Part shown: piece after piece, positions 36,363-44,973 of the stretch
How the letters are laid out: each line of letters starts with the position of its first letter
Position numbering within the stretch: the stretch's first letter is position 1
Position numbers and translations under genes: made by a program
Notes under the pieces: model-generated
Told to the model about the DNA's origin: nothing
The model's input: only the letters and a program-made list of their open reading frames with translations
Database searches by the model: none
Source: Vibrio rotiferianus CAIM 577 = LMG 21460
Lineage (GTDB): Bacteria > Pseudomonadota > Gammaproteobacteria > Enterobacterales > Vibrionaceae
DNA: 64,000 bases
Reading direction: 5' to 3'
NCBI RefSeq assembly: GCF_002741985.1
Contig: NZ_APHW01000014.1
Location: 124,001-188,000, forward strand

Positions 36363-36534
36363 CTCTAAGGAATGAACTTTTGTTGATGGCTTGTTGTTCA
36401 ACTGGCTTTAATGAGGGGATAAATCTGCATTCGGTCACGGTTTGCAGGCGTACAGATATGGATAATGCCTAAAGTTTATATTTTTGACTCCAGCATTTTT
36501 TGGGAGTCGTTTGAGCATTTTAGGAGAGAATTGC

Positions 36535-37443
36535 ATGTATTACGGCTTTGATGTCGGTGGCACTAAAATCGAGTTTGGTGCGTTTAACGATAAACTTGAG
36601 CGTGTAGCAACAGAACGTGTACCAACACCAACAGACAACTACGATTTGCTGGTAGAAACCATCGCAGGTCTAGTAAACAAATACGATGCTGAATTTGGTT
36701 GTGAAGGTACGATTGGTCTTGGTCTTCCTGGTATGGAAGATGCCGATGACGCAACGGTACTAACGGTTAACGTACCTGCGGCGAAAGGTAAACCACTTCG
36801 TGCGGATCTAGAAGCAAAAATTGGCCGCAGCGTAAAAATCGAAAACGACGCAAACTGTTTTGCGCTTTCAGAAGCGTGGGATGAGGAACTTAAAGACGAG
36901 CCATCGGTACTTGGCTTAATCCTTGGTACTGGCTTTGGTGGCGGCTTCATCTACGAAGGTAAGGTGTTCTCTGGTCGTAACCACGTAGCAGGTGAGGTGG
37001 GTCATACCCGTCTTCCCCTTGATGCTTGGTTCCACCTAGGTGAAAACGCACCGTTACTAGGTTGTGGTTGTGATAAGAAAGGCTGTCTAGATAGCTACCT
37101 ATCTGGTCGTGGTTTCGAACTTCTTTACACGCATTACTACGGCGAAGAGAAGAAAGCGATCGACATCATCAAGTCACACGCAGAAGGCGAAGCAAAAGCG
37201 GTTGAACACGTTGAGCGCTTTATGGAGCTTCTAGCAATCTGTTTTGCGAACCTATTTACTGCAACTGACCCACATGTAGTTGTGTTGGGTGGTGGTCTAT
37301 CTAATTTCGAACTGATTTACGAAGAGATGCCAAAACGTATTCCTAAGTACCTACTTTCTGTAGCGAAATGTCCGAAGATCATCAAAGCAAAACACGGTGA
37401 TTCAGGCGGTGTACGCGGCGCTGCGTTCCTAAATATCAAGTAA
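36535..37443 (+). CDS. nagK: N-acetyl-D-glucosamine kinase (ROK family)
   Basis: 302 residues from ATG 36535 (AGGAGAG 6 bases upstream), the same length as E. coli NagK. N-terminal ATP loop [17 protein letters not shown], catalytic Asp in [20 protein letters not shown] zinc site [18 protein letters not shown], and second loop [12 protein letters not shown]. It phosphorylates N-acetylglucosamine, recycling cell-wall or chitin sugar into the NagA/NagB pathway. An in-frame ATG at 36484 falls before a small leader hairpin (36486-36508) and is not the start. Monocistronic with its own terminator. Confidence 0.95.
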   Translation: MYYGFDVGGTKIEFGAFNDKLERVATERVPTPTDNYDLLVETIAGLVNKYDAEFGCEGTIGLGLPGMEDADDATVLTVNVPAAKGKPLRADLEAKIGRSVKIENDANCFALSEAWDEELKDEPSVLGLILGTGFGGGFIYEGKVFSGRNHVAGEVGHTRLPLDAWFHLGENAPLLGCGCDKKGCLDSYLSGRGFELLYTHYYGEEKKAIDIIKSHAEGEAKAVEHVERFMELLAICFANLFTATDPHVVVLGGGLSNFELIYEEMPKRIPKYLLSVAKCPKIIKAKHGDSGGVRGAAFLNIK

Positions 37444-37487
37444 TCGTCAGAGTTTTCATTAAGAGAAAACATTTAAGACAAAGATTG

Positions 37488-37527
37488 AAAGCCTCGCTTC
37501 CCTTTAAGGTAAGCGAGGCTTTTTTAT
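37488..37527 (+). terminator. Intrinsic terminator of nagK
   Basis: AAAGCCTCGCTT / AAGCGAGGCTTT with an 11-base loop and a T-run. Confidence 0.9.
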
Positions 37528-37635
37528 TGCTGTTATGCCGTTGCTATCTTTACCCAGTTTTACGCTTCATTTACGTCTCTTGAACTCGTGATTGATAAGC
37601 TGTTTCCATTGCTTCCATGAACAGTAGGAATGAAG

Positions 37636-38133
37636 ATGTTCAACTCATTAAGATTTCGGTATGGTGTTCTTAGTATCGCTTTAGTTGGTATGGTCTCGCC
37701 GACGCTTGCAAAGCTGCCAGCACCTAAGCCCCAAAAACACGTAAAGAAAGTGGTGGTAGTTAAACCTGTTTATCGTCCCGTTTATAAAGCACCTGTTCAC
37801 CGTGTTTATCATTACAACAAGATCCCAAGAACCGCGACGTACCTAGTGATTGCGGGGATCACTTATGCAGTGGTTGATAATGTCTATTACAAGCGAAGTG
37901 GCGATCAGTATATTTATGTGGAGCAACCACCGGTCTCAGTAAAGAGCGAAGTGAATACAGCGAGTAGCACTGTCGTAGCAAATAAGGGAATGGCAGGTAA
38001 GATAGTCGATGTGTTGCCAAATGAAGCGACTACGGTGACCGTTAATGGGGCGACTTTCTATGTCCAAGGCAGTGATTGGTATGCGCCAATTGCAGGAACG
38101 AACCAGTTTGTGATTGTTGAGCCTCAGTTATAA
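37636..38133 (+). CDS. Exported DUF6515-type protein
   Basis: 165 residues from the ATG at 37636; an ATG two codons earlier sits on top of the AGGA ribosome-binding site. Signal peptide with cleavage near LAK, then a basic, Val- and Tyr-rich stretch (VVVVKPVYRPVYKAPVHRVY), a short hydrophobic segment (about residues 75-90) and a C-terminal beta-rich part (ITVNGATFYVQGSDWY type). This layout is that of DUF6515 proteins, which are of unknown function. Probably periplasmic or attached to the membrane. Monocistronic. Confidence 0.75.
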   Translation: MFNSLRFRYGVLSIALVGMVSPTLAKLPAPKPQKHVKKVVVVKPVYRPVYKAPVHRVYHYNKIPRTATYLVIAGITYAVVDNVYYKRSGDQYIYVEQPPVSVKSEVNTASSTVVANKGMAGKIVDVLPNEATTVTVNGATFYVQGSDWYAPIAGTNQFVIVEPQL

Positions 38134-38160
38134 AGCCTTACCCTTGGATTTCATGCATAA

Positions 38161-38188
38161 AAAACTCGCGACGAATCGCGAGTTTTTT
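38161..38188. terminator. Intrinsic terminator
   Basis: AAAACTCGCG / CGCGAGTTTT with a 6-base loop and runs of A and T on both sides; serves the DUF6515 gene and perhaps the convergent DUF2960 gene. Confidence 0.85.
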
Positions 38189-38210
38189 GCGTTGACCTAT
38201 TTGGTTAGGC

Positions 38211-38477
38211 TTATTTGTTCTTTTTACCTACGCCCAAGTTTTCTTTTTGAGCTAGGGTGATCTTGCTAAAGCCTAATTTTCTGAAGTAGTTATCACGGTA
38301 GTTACGCACCGCTTTAGTATCAGATACTGCTTCAATTTGTTGCTCCATCTTTAGGAACTCAGTGATGTCGATACCTTCTGCTTCTGCAACCGCTTCTTGA
38401 ATGTTGCGGTGTTGCTGGTACGAGAACGTCAGTTCTTTGTCTTGGTCTTTGTAAGTGTAAAGAATGGTGCGAGCCAT
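38211..38477 (-). CDS. DUF2960-family protein
   Basis: 88 residues from the ATG at 38477 (MARTILYTYKDQDKELTFSY). A reading from 38510 adds 11 residues without a better ribosome-binding site. The MART.TYTYK...FSY....I.EAVA.AEGID...FL.ME pattern is the DUF2960 family, small cytosolic proteins of Vibrio and relatives. Charged and without membrane segments. Function unknown. It lies just beyond the end of the mob/moe operon, which runs the same way, and may share its transcript. Confidence 0.8.
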   Translation of the reverse strand: MARTILYTYKDQDKELTFSYQQHRNIQEAVAEAEGIDITEFLKMEQQIEAVSDTKAVRNYRDNYFRKLGFSKITLAQKENLGVGKKNK

Positions 38478-38551
38478 AGCTGTCTCTCTGAAAAATTTTT
38501 CTGTAATCAATAAAAAGGCCAGACATGCTGACCTTTGAATTCTGAATTGGC

Positions 38552-40330
38552 CTAGATTCTGCCTTGAAGCGGGATAATTGTCACGCTTTCTCCCGCTTTT
38601 ACTGTATCAACAGCAGGGGAGATTTCGATCAAACAGTTCGCCTCACTCATAGAGCGCAGAATGCCAGAGCCTTGTTTGCCTGTTGTGCGAACGGTTAGGC
38701 GACCTGTTTCGTCTAGCTCGTAAATACCACGGCTAAATTCGGTACGACCTTGGCGAGAGCGCAGATTTTCTGTTGCAATGGCACTGACTTTGAGTGGCTT
38801 CCAACCTTGTTCACCTTGCATCTTACGCAGCGCAGGCTCAACAAAGTTAATGAATGAAACCATCACAGCCACAGGGTTACCCGGTAAACCGAAGAAAGGC
38901 TTATCGTTGATTTGACCGAACGCAAGTGGACGACCTGGGCGCATGTTGATACGCCAGAAATCAATTTGACCGAGCTTATCCAATGCCAGCTTAATGTAAT
39001 CGGCATCGCCAACGGAAACGCCGCCAGAAGTCATCACTACGTCGGCTTGCGCAGAAGCATTTTCGAGCGCTTCAATCATCAATTGCTCGTTGTCTTCTAG
39101 AATACCGAAATCCAAAATTTCGCAGCCAAGTTTCTCTAACATGCCCATGATAGTGAAACGGTTTGAATCGTAGATTGAATTCGCTTTCTGATCTGTACCT
39201 GGCGCTTGAACTTCGTCACCGGTAGAGAACACAGCAACTTTCAACTTGCGGAACACGTTCGCTTCACCAAAGCCAAGAGAAGCAATCATGCCCATCTCAG
39301 GAGAGGCTAGGCGAGTGCCTGCGGTAAACACATCGCTACCAATTGCTAAGTCTTCACCCGCTTGGCGAACGTTTTGACCGGTTTTGATGCTCGCACCATT
39401 GAACATGACTGTATCGCCGTCTTGGGAAGCTTGTTCACGCATAACAACGGTATCACCATTGATAGGTGTTGGAGCGCCTGTCATGATCTTAACCGCTTGA
39501 CCAACTTCTAAAGGCTGATCGTAAGCATGACCCGCCATCACTTCAGCAACCACTTGGTAGTTGTCGCGCTCGATGTCATCACCGCGAATCGCGTAACCGT
39601 CCATCGCTGAGTTGGTGTATTGCGGAACATTTACTGGTGACACCACGTGATCTGCAAGCACACGGCCGTATGCATCCTCAATCTTGCATGCTTCGGTTTC
39701 AGCAACCGTGTTCACCAAAGAAAGGATCTTTTCTTGTCCTTGAACCACAGAAAGGAAAGCTGGAGAAAGGGTATCGCAGCAAGCGGCTTCTTTCTCTTTA
39801 CTCTTTGGTGCTTTTGCTTCTTGAACATACTGAATAACGAACTGGGCAATTGCTTCAAGATCGTTGATGTTCATTTGTGGTAGTTCAGAGTCCAATTCGC
39901 CGCTGTCTGAAGCAATCGCGATGATGTTTTCATCGTTTGGATGAAGCCAAGGCTTGCCGACTTCTTCACGGTGCAATTCGATCTTAGGAAAGGCAATGTT
40001 TTTGCAGCCTTCCACTAAAACCACGTCTAGTTTGTCTTCGTCGAAACGCGTCAGTAGGTAATCAAACTCCGATTCTGACTCTGGTGTTTCTGTCATCAGC
40101 GCAAAACGGTTACGAGAAGAGATCAGCATTTGCGATGCGCCTGCTTTACGTAGGCGGTGGCTGTCTTTGCCCGGTTGGTCGACATCGAAGTTATGGTGTG
40201 CGTGCTTTAGCATACCGATGCGTAAACCCGCGTCGGTCAACTTTGGTAGCAATGCTTCAAGTAGCGTAGTTTTGCCCGTGCCAGAGTAAGCAGCAAAACC
40301 AAGAATAGGGATGTTTAGCGTGTGTTTCAT
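38552..40330 (-). CDS. MobB-MoeA fusion for molybdopterin cofactor synthesis
   Basis: 592 residues made of two enzymes that are separate in E. coli. Residues 1-170 are MobB, with P-loop [15 protein letters not shown] and [20 protein letters not shown]. After a linker containing an ACC Cys pair, residues 190-592 are MoeA, with [47 protein letters not shown] and [17 protein letters not shown]. MoeA inserts molybdenum (or tungsten) into adenylylated molybdopterin; MobB is the GTP-binding partner of MobA. The ATG overlaps the mobA stop. It is the end of the tup-mob-moe operon. Confidence 0.93.
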   Translation of the reverse strand: MKHTLNIPILGFAAYSGTGKTTLLEALLPKLTDAGLRIGMLKHAHHNFDVDQPGKDSHRLRKAGASQMLISSRNRFALMTETPESESEFDYLLTRFDEDKLDVVLVEGCKNIAFPKIELHREEVGKPWLHPNDENIIAIASDSGELDSELPQMNINDLEAIAQFVIQYVQEAKAPKSKEKEAACCDTLSPAFLSVVQGQEKILSLVNTVAETEACKIEDAYGRVLADHVVSPVNVPQYTNSAMDGYAIRGDDIERDNYQVVAEVMAGHAYDQPLEVGQAVKIMTGAPTPINGDTVVMREQASQDGDTVMFNGASIKTGQNVRQAGEDLAIGSDVFTAGTRLASPEMGMIASLGFGEANVFRKLKVAVFSTGDEVQAPGTDQKANSIYDSNRFTIMGMLEKLGCEILDFGILEDNEQLMIEALENASAQADVVMTSGGVSVGDADYIKLALDKLGQIDFWRINMRPGRPLAFGQINDKPFFGLPGNPVAVMVSFINFVEPALRKMQGEQGWKPLKVSAIATENLRSRQGRTEFSRGIYELDETGRLTVRTTGKQGSGILRSMSEANCLIEISPAVDTVKAGESVTIIPLQGRI

Positions 40331-40914
40331 GATTCGAGTTGTCCAAATTGCGCCAGTTCTTCAGGCGTATTTAAGTTGACGAAACAGTTTGGTGAGTCGC
40401 TAAAGTCAACGTAACTGGTGTTGCACTCTTTGTAGAGTAGGATGATCTTACGATCGCCACGTTCTAAAAACGCGGTCAGCTTTGGCAGTACGCGCTTGTG
40501 GTAAAGCGTGAAGACAGGCTGCTGGTGGTCGCCATCATGAGCAACCAAAATATCGGTGTCTTCTTTTACTGCATTGCAAAAACGTTCAACAAGATCAGTG
40601 TTGATTTGTGGGCTGTCGCAAGGGACGAAGCCAACCCAATCGGTTTCTGCATGAACCAAGCCCGCGTGGATACCACCCATCGGACCTGGGAAATCTTTAA
40701 ATTGATCGCTGAAGACGAAACCAAACGCACGGTAGGCGTCTTGGTTTCGGTTCGCATTGATTAGAATGCGTGGTGTTTGCGGAGATAAACGTTCGATAAC
40801 GTGTTCGATGAGTGGCTTCTGATTCAGTTCGATCAGACCTTTGTCTTTTCCACCCATGCGGCTGGCTTGACCACCAGCCAAAATGACCCAACTAGTTTGT
40901 GTTGGCTGAAGCAT
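40327..40914 (-). CDS. mobA: Molybdenum cofactor guanylyltransferase
   Basis: 195 residues from the ATG at 40914 ([15 protein letters not shown]). The nucleotide-binding loop [19 protein letters not shown] is at about residues 12-30, followed by [15 protein letters not shown] and FVPCDSPQI. It attaches GMP to Mo-molybdopterin, making the bis-MGD cofactor that formate dehydrogenase needs. The start overlaps the end of tupC by 23 bases and the stop overlaps the next gene, so the chain is tightly coupled. Confidence 0.93.
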   Translation of the reverse strand: MLQPTQTSWVILAGGQASRMGGKDKGLIELNQKPLIEHVIERLSPQTPRILINANRNQDAYRAFGFVFSDQFKDFPGPMGGIHAGLVHAETDWVGFVPCDSPQINTDLVERFCNAVKEDTDILVAHDGDHQQPVFTLYHKRVLPKLTAFLERGDRKIILLYKECNTSYVDFSDSPNCFVNLNTPEELAQFGQLES

Positions 40915-41611
40915 ATGCGTTCTCTTGGGATGTTTCTTTTGGTATGACATACAAGAGTGGAGACTCTACCAAAGTCTTGTCTTTAATCCACCACTGTTTT
41001 TTACATAAATCCGTCAACGCGTTCGCTTGGTGGCTAGTCACAACAATACTAGAACCGCGATCAAGCAGATCTTTTGCCATGATAACCAGACGTTCAATCG
41101 ACTCTTGGTCGAGAGAGGCACTTGGTTCGTCCATCAACAAAATCGATGGTTTTAAGATCCAAGCTCGTGCCATTGCTACGCGTTGCTTTTCACCGCCGGA
41201 CAATACAGAGATGTGTTCGTCGGCTAAGGTTTCTAACCCTACCATGCGCAGCGCACTAATAACTTGAGCTCGCTTATCTTTTGCCGTGTCTTGTTGATAT
41301 TTAACTCCATAAACGACGTTTTCATACACAGTGCCGTCAAAAAGGTAAGGAGATTGATGGAGATAAATCACATCAACACGACCACTACGACGTGTCCACT
41401 TCTTCAACCAAGTATCTTTCGGTGCCACCACTTTACCCGTTGAAGGCTTGAGCAAACCTGCAAGGATCTTGAGTAGGGTGGTTTTACCAACGCCATTGTC
41501 ACCTTTTAGGTAAATCGCGTCGTTTGGACCAATGGCCAATTCAGGGATGTGGAAAAGCACACGCTCTTTAAAGCGCATGGACAATTGCTCGGCGGTAATT
41601 TTTATAGTCAT
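40892..41611 (-). CDS. tupC: Tungstate ABC transporter ATP-binding protein
   Basis: 239 residues. Walker [17 protein letters not shown] near residue 33, ABC signature [16 protein letters not shown] near residue 138, Walker [16 protein letters not shown] and switch His in [10 protein letters not shown]. It powers uptake through TupB. AAGGG before the ATG. Set between the permease and mobA in one operon, which supports an oxyanion for molybdopterin enzymes as the substrate. Confidence 0.9.
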   Translation of the reverse strand: MTIKITAEQLSMRFKERVLFHIPELAIGPNDAIYLKGDNGVGKTTLLKILAGLLKPSTGKVVAPKDTWLKKWTRRSGRVDVIYLHQSPYLFDGTVYENVVYGVKYQQDTAKDKRAQVISALRMVGLETLADEHISVLSGGEKQRVAMARAWILKPSILLMDEPSASLDQESIERLVIMAKDLLDRGSSIVVTSHQANALTDLCKKQWWIKDKTLVESPLLYVIPKETSQENAYASANTN

Positions 41612-41654
41612 AATTCACCCTTACATTGGGTCGATGGCGAGTCGATTGCTTGCT

Positions 41655-42353
41655 TCATGTTCTTAGATAGCCTTTGCCTCTCATGCTCGATAAGAGGAAG
41701 TTGAGCGCTAACGCTAACGATAGTAATACAATTCCTAATGCAACTCCTTGCGCAAAAGCACCTTTACTACTTTCCATAGCAATGGCAGTCGGAATATTAC
41801 GGGTTACGCCCATAATGTTGCCACCAACCATCATTGAACAGCCTACCTCTGTGACGATTCGTGAGAATCCCGCAATGATAGCCGCCAATAAAGGAAAACG
41901 TGTCTCCCAGATCATAGTAGCAGCGATACGAGGGATTGACGCACCTAACGTAATCGCTGTTTCAACTGCGCGACGGTCACTCGATTGAAGCGCACCGTGC
42001 ATCATGGAAACCAGAACCGGAAAGCAGACGATCATTTGTCCTAAGATCATGGCTTTTTGCGTAAACAGCATTTGCCAATCACCCAAAGGGCCTGCTCTTG
42101 AAAGCATCATGTACAACAGCAAACCAATTACGACCGTTGGCACCGCCTGTAAGGTGTTCACAATGGACAGCAAGAACCACTTACCACGAAAGTCGGTGTA
42201 GGCGAGGACAAAGGACATCAAAATAGACGGCAATACCACCAAAGATATTGCCGTAATAGAAACACTAAAGGAGACCGCAACGATCTCCCATAGGTCTGCA
42301 TCAAAATTCACCAGTAAGCGCAGGGCTTCTAGTGTTGTATCAGCAAGATTCAT
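41655..42353 (-). CDS. tupB: Tungstate ABC transporter permease
   Basis: 232 residues with about five or six membrane segments and the binding-protein-dependent transport loop EVGCSMMVGGNIMG preceded by ETRFPLLAAIIAGFSRIVT. It follows tupA by 6 bases. TupB and molybdate or sulfate permeases are close relatives; assignment to tungstate rests on the TupA partner. Confidence 0.9.
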   Translation of the reverse strand: MNLADTTLEALRLLVNFDADLWEIVAVSFSVSITAISLVVLPSILMSFVLAYTDFRGKWFLLSIVNTLQAVPTVVIGLLLYMMLSRAGPLGDWQMLFTQKAMILGQMIVCFPVLVSMMHGALQSSDRRAVETAITLGASIPRIAATMIWETRFPLLAAIIAGFSRIVTEVGCSMMVGGNIMGVTRNIPTAIAMESSKGAFAQGVALGIVLLSLALALNFLLSSMRGKGYLRT

Positions 42354-42359
42354 ATTGCG

Positions 42360-43178
42360 TTATTTGCTCTCAGCATTCGCAACGAACAATTGTTTACCAT
42401 TCAGACGGAAGCCATTGATCAGCTCCTGACCGCGTGGATTCACCAACCAGTCACTGAAAGCCTTCGCACCTTGGTAGTTGATGGTTGGGTAACGCTCTGG
42501 GTTAACCAAAATCACTTGGTACGGGTTAAACAGTTTTTCGTCGCCTTGGAATAGAATCGCAAGATCCAATTTGTTTTGGTAAGCCAACCAAGTGCCACGG
42601 TCAGTCATGGTGTAGCCTTGCATTTCTGACGCCATGTTTAGAGTAGGGCCCATGCCTTGGCCTACACTGCGGTAGCCACCAAAGTTTGGTTCCATCTTAG
42701 TTTGCGCCCAGATGCCCAATTCTTTTTTGTGTGTACCAGAATCATCGCCACGAGAGATGAACGTCGCGTCTTTGTTTGCGATCTCTTTGAATACGTCTAG
42801 TACTGACGCATCGTCTTTTACTTGCGCAGGGTCAGCTTTAGGGCCAACGATAACGAAATCGTTATACATCAGTTTACGAGGAAGGACGCCGTAGCCGTTC
42901 TCAACAAACACACCTTCTGCTTTAGGAGCGTGTGTCATAACCAAATCAACGTCGCCGTTTTCACCCATCTTCAGCGCTTTACCAGTACCAGCAGCGATGA
43001 TATCCACTTTGTAGCCAGTGTCTTTTTCAAATTGAGGTAGGAGGTAGTCTAGTAAGCCAGAATGGTAAGTACTTGTTGTTGTCGCCAGACGAATGTGTTC
43101 GCCATCTTGAGCTGAAAAAGCAGAGTAGCTTACAAGAGTGATTGACGTTGCAGCTAGAGTCAGCGCAATTTTTTTCAT
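42360..43178 (-). CDS. tupA: Tungstate-binding periplasmic protein
   Basis: 272 residues. Signal peptide MKKIALTLAATSITLVSYSA then FSA. The anion-binding motif RLATTTSTYHSGLLDYLLP begins about residue 30; TTTS is the TupA oxyanion loop, which distinguishes it from ModA and WtpA. Further motifs are HAPKAEGVFVENGYG and ISRGDDSGTHKKELGIW. TupA binds tungstate far more tightly than molybdate in characterised members. First gene of the tup-mob-moe operon, with a sigma-54 promoter about 180 bases upstream and a structured leader. Confidence 0.92.
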   Translation of the reverse strand: MKKIALTLAATSITLVSYSAFSAQDGEHIRLATTTSTYHSGLLDYLLPQFEKDTGYKVDIIAAGTGKALKMGENGDVDLVMTHAPKAEGVFVENGYGVLPRKLMYNDFVIVGPKADPAQVKDDASVLDVFKEIANKDATFISRGDDSGTHKKELGIWAQTKMEPNFGGYRSVGQGMGPTLNMASEMQGYTMTDRGTWLAYQNKLDLAILFQGDEKLFNPYQVILVNPERYPTINYQGAKAFSDWLVNPRGQELINGFRLNGKQLFVANAESK

Positions 43179-43267
43179 TTTAGTTGTTTCCTTTCCAATG
43201 ATTCTTTGGCTTCTTAAGTCTTGGGTTACTAAAGAAGTCGCCAGAGCGTCAGAGAGCGCTCAAATCA

Positions 43268-43340
43268 CAAGCCACCTTAGGGTGAGGGAGTGAGAAGCGA
43301 TGGTATTGCATTGATGTCTCCCACATCCTGAGGTCACTTG
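43268..43340 (-). promoter_or_regulatory. Structured tup leader, possible Moco/Tuco-type riboswitch
   Basis: Read on the reverse strand, CAAGTGACCT (43340-43331) can pair with AGGTGGCTTG (43277-43268) over 9 of 10 positions, including one G-U pair. The stem starts within a few bases of the predicted sigma-54 transcript start. Inside, GGGAG and CUCCC can form a second helix. The Moco RNA of E. coli moaA also has ACCU/AGGU closing pairs and a CUCCC segment, but I cannot confirm the full consensus. Confidence 0.35.
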
Positions 43341-43353
43341 GACACTCCATATA

Positions 43354-43368
43354 GCAAACAAGATGCCA
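43354..43368 (-). promoter_or_regulatory. Sigma-54 promoter of tupABC-mobA-mobB/moeA
   Basis: Reverse strand TGGCATC-TTGT-TTGCT; consensus TGGCACG-N4-TTGCW. GG and GC are exactly 10 bases apart. The site is 176-190 bases upstream of the tupA ATG and next to the divergent sigma-54 activator gene. Confidence 0.75.
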
Positions 43369-43440
43369 ACATTTTACAAGCTCAAAATGTTTGATTTATG
43401 CGCTAATTCATGGACTTATTTGCATAAAAATTTGCGTTGG

Positions 43441-43463
43441 TACAAAATGTCGCACTTTTTGTA
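43441..43463. promoter_or_regulatory. Near-perfect 23-bp palindrome, candidate activator site
   Basis: Arms TACAAAA and TTTTGTA at the ends, GT and AC inside, one mismatched pair in each half. It lies 73-95 bases upstream of the tup sigma-54 promoter and 59 bases before the activator gene. The first 11 bases, TACAAAATGTC, recur exactly at 58088-58098. Confidence 0.6.
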
Positions 43464-43521
43464 GGGTATCTCTGTTTAAACTTGGTACACTCTGTCCCAT
43501 TCCAATCCAACTGGGGTAAAT

Positions 43522-44973
43522 ATGTCTACTCAATCCCATATTAGTACAAACCAACAATACAACGCTTTTTCAGTACTGGTCGTTGATGACGAACTCGGTA
43601 TGCAAGCCATCCTTAAAAAGGCTCTGGGCAAACTGTTTTCGCAAGTCGATACAGCGGGCAGCATTGAAGAAGCGGAAGAGCTACGTAACTCACGCCACTA
43701 CGATTTGATTCTGTTGGATATCAACTTGCCAGGGCGTTCTGGGATTGAATGGGAAGAAGCCTTTGAGGATGACGACAAACGCGCCGATGTTATTTTCATG
43801 ACCGGTTACGCGGATTTAGAAATCGCGATTCGAGCACTTCAGCTCGGCGCATCGGACTTTATTCTCAAGCCATTTAACCTAGAACAGATGTTGAAAGCGG
43901 TCAGTCGTTGTATGGATCGCCGCTTAAACGAGCGCATGCAATACGCGATGAAGCGTGACTATCAGCGTCACAACACCTCAGAGATTATTGGCGGCTCGGA
44001 AAAAACTCGCCAGCTCAAACAGCTGATCACTCAGTTTGCGCCGTCTCGTGCGTCTGTATTAGTAGAAGGCGAGTCGGGCACGGGTAAAGAACTGGTAGCG
44101 AGAGGCATTCACCAAGCAAGTGGTCGAACAGGCCCATTCGTCCCACTTAACTGTGGCGCGATTGCACCAGAGCTTTTAGAGAGTGAGTTGTTTGGTCATA
44201 CCTCGGGGGCTTTTACTGGCGCAAAGAAATCTCGCGAAGGTCTTTTCCGCGTAGCCAATGGTGGCACATTATTCCTTGATGAAATCGGTGAAATGCCTTT
44301 ATCCATGCAAGCGTCACTCTTGCGCGTGTTAGAGCAACGTACGATTCGTCCTGTAGGCTCAGAGCGTGAAATCAGTATCGATGTGCGCATTGTCGCGGCG
44401 ACCAACCGCAACTTACAAGAAGAAGTCAACAAAGGTAATTTCCGAAGCGACCTTTATTACCGTTTAAACGTGTTAAAAATTGAAGTCGCACCTCTGCGTG
44501 AGCGTAAAACCGACTTGTTTGAACTGGTGCCGTACTTTAGCAATATGCTGACCAGTGAACTTGGCATGCAAGCACCGAAGTGGGCGCATGAAGATATGGA
44601 AGCAATGAGCGAATACGATTGGCCGGGCAACATTCGTGAGCTTAAAAACCTAATTGAGCGCTGTATTTTGTTAGGTAAACCGCCGGCGCATCACTGGCGT
44701 GAACTCAATGGCGGTCATGCTTTACCTAATGTTTCCATTACCGTGTCACATAGCGAAGAGCTACCGACGTTCAAAGAAGGTAAATCGTTCTCTGGGGAGG
44801 GCTATCCAAACTCTTGGACCTTAAAAGAAGTAGAAAAAGCGCATATTCAACAATTGGTTAATTTGCACGAAGGTAATAAGTCAGCGGCGTCTCGAGACTT
44901 AGGAGTGGCACGAAAAACGCTAGAGCGCAAATACAAAGAGTGGGACTCCGAGGACGAGGATTATGCCGAGTAA
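43522..44973 (+). CDS. Sigma-54-dependent response regulator
   Basis: 483 residues. Receiver domain (about 17-130) with VDDE at 21-24 and phospho-acceptor D66 in LILLDINLPGRSG; AAA+ domain (about 155-390) with Walker A GESGTGKE near 183, GAFTGA near 229 and Walker B LFLDEIGEMP; C-terminal Fis-type HTH (NKSAASRDLGVARKTLERKY). It activates sigma-54 promoters when phosphorylated by the kinase next to it. It is divergent from tupA, and three -24/-12 promoters in this window belong to tup and formate dehydrogenase genes, so I infer those are targets. Confidence 0.95.
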   Translation: MSTQSHISTNQQYNAFSVLVVDDELGMQAILKKALGKLFSQVDTAGSIEEAEELRNSRHYDLILLDINLPGRSGIEWEEAFEDDDKRADVIFMTGYADLEIAIRALQLGASDFILKPFNLEQMLKAVSRCMDRRLNERMQYAMKRDYQRHNTSEIIGGSEKTRQLKQLITQFAPSRASVLVEGESGTGKELVARGIHQASGRTGPFVPLNCGAIAPELLESELFGHTSGAFTGAKKSREGLFRVANGGTLFLDEIGEMPLSMQASLLRVLEQRTIRPVGSEREISIDVRIVAATNRNLQEEVNKGNFRSDLYYRLNVLKIEVAPLRERKTDLFELVPYFSNMLTSELGMQAPKWAHEDMEAMSEYDWPGNIRELKNLIERCILLGKPPAHHWRELNGGHALPNVSITVSHSEELPTFKEGKSFSGEGYPNSWTLKEVEKAHIQQLVNLHEGNKSAASRDLGVARKTLERKYKEWDSEDEDYAE

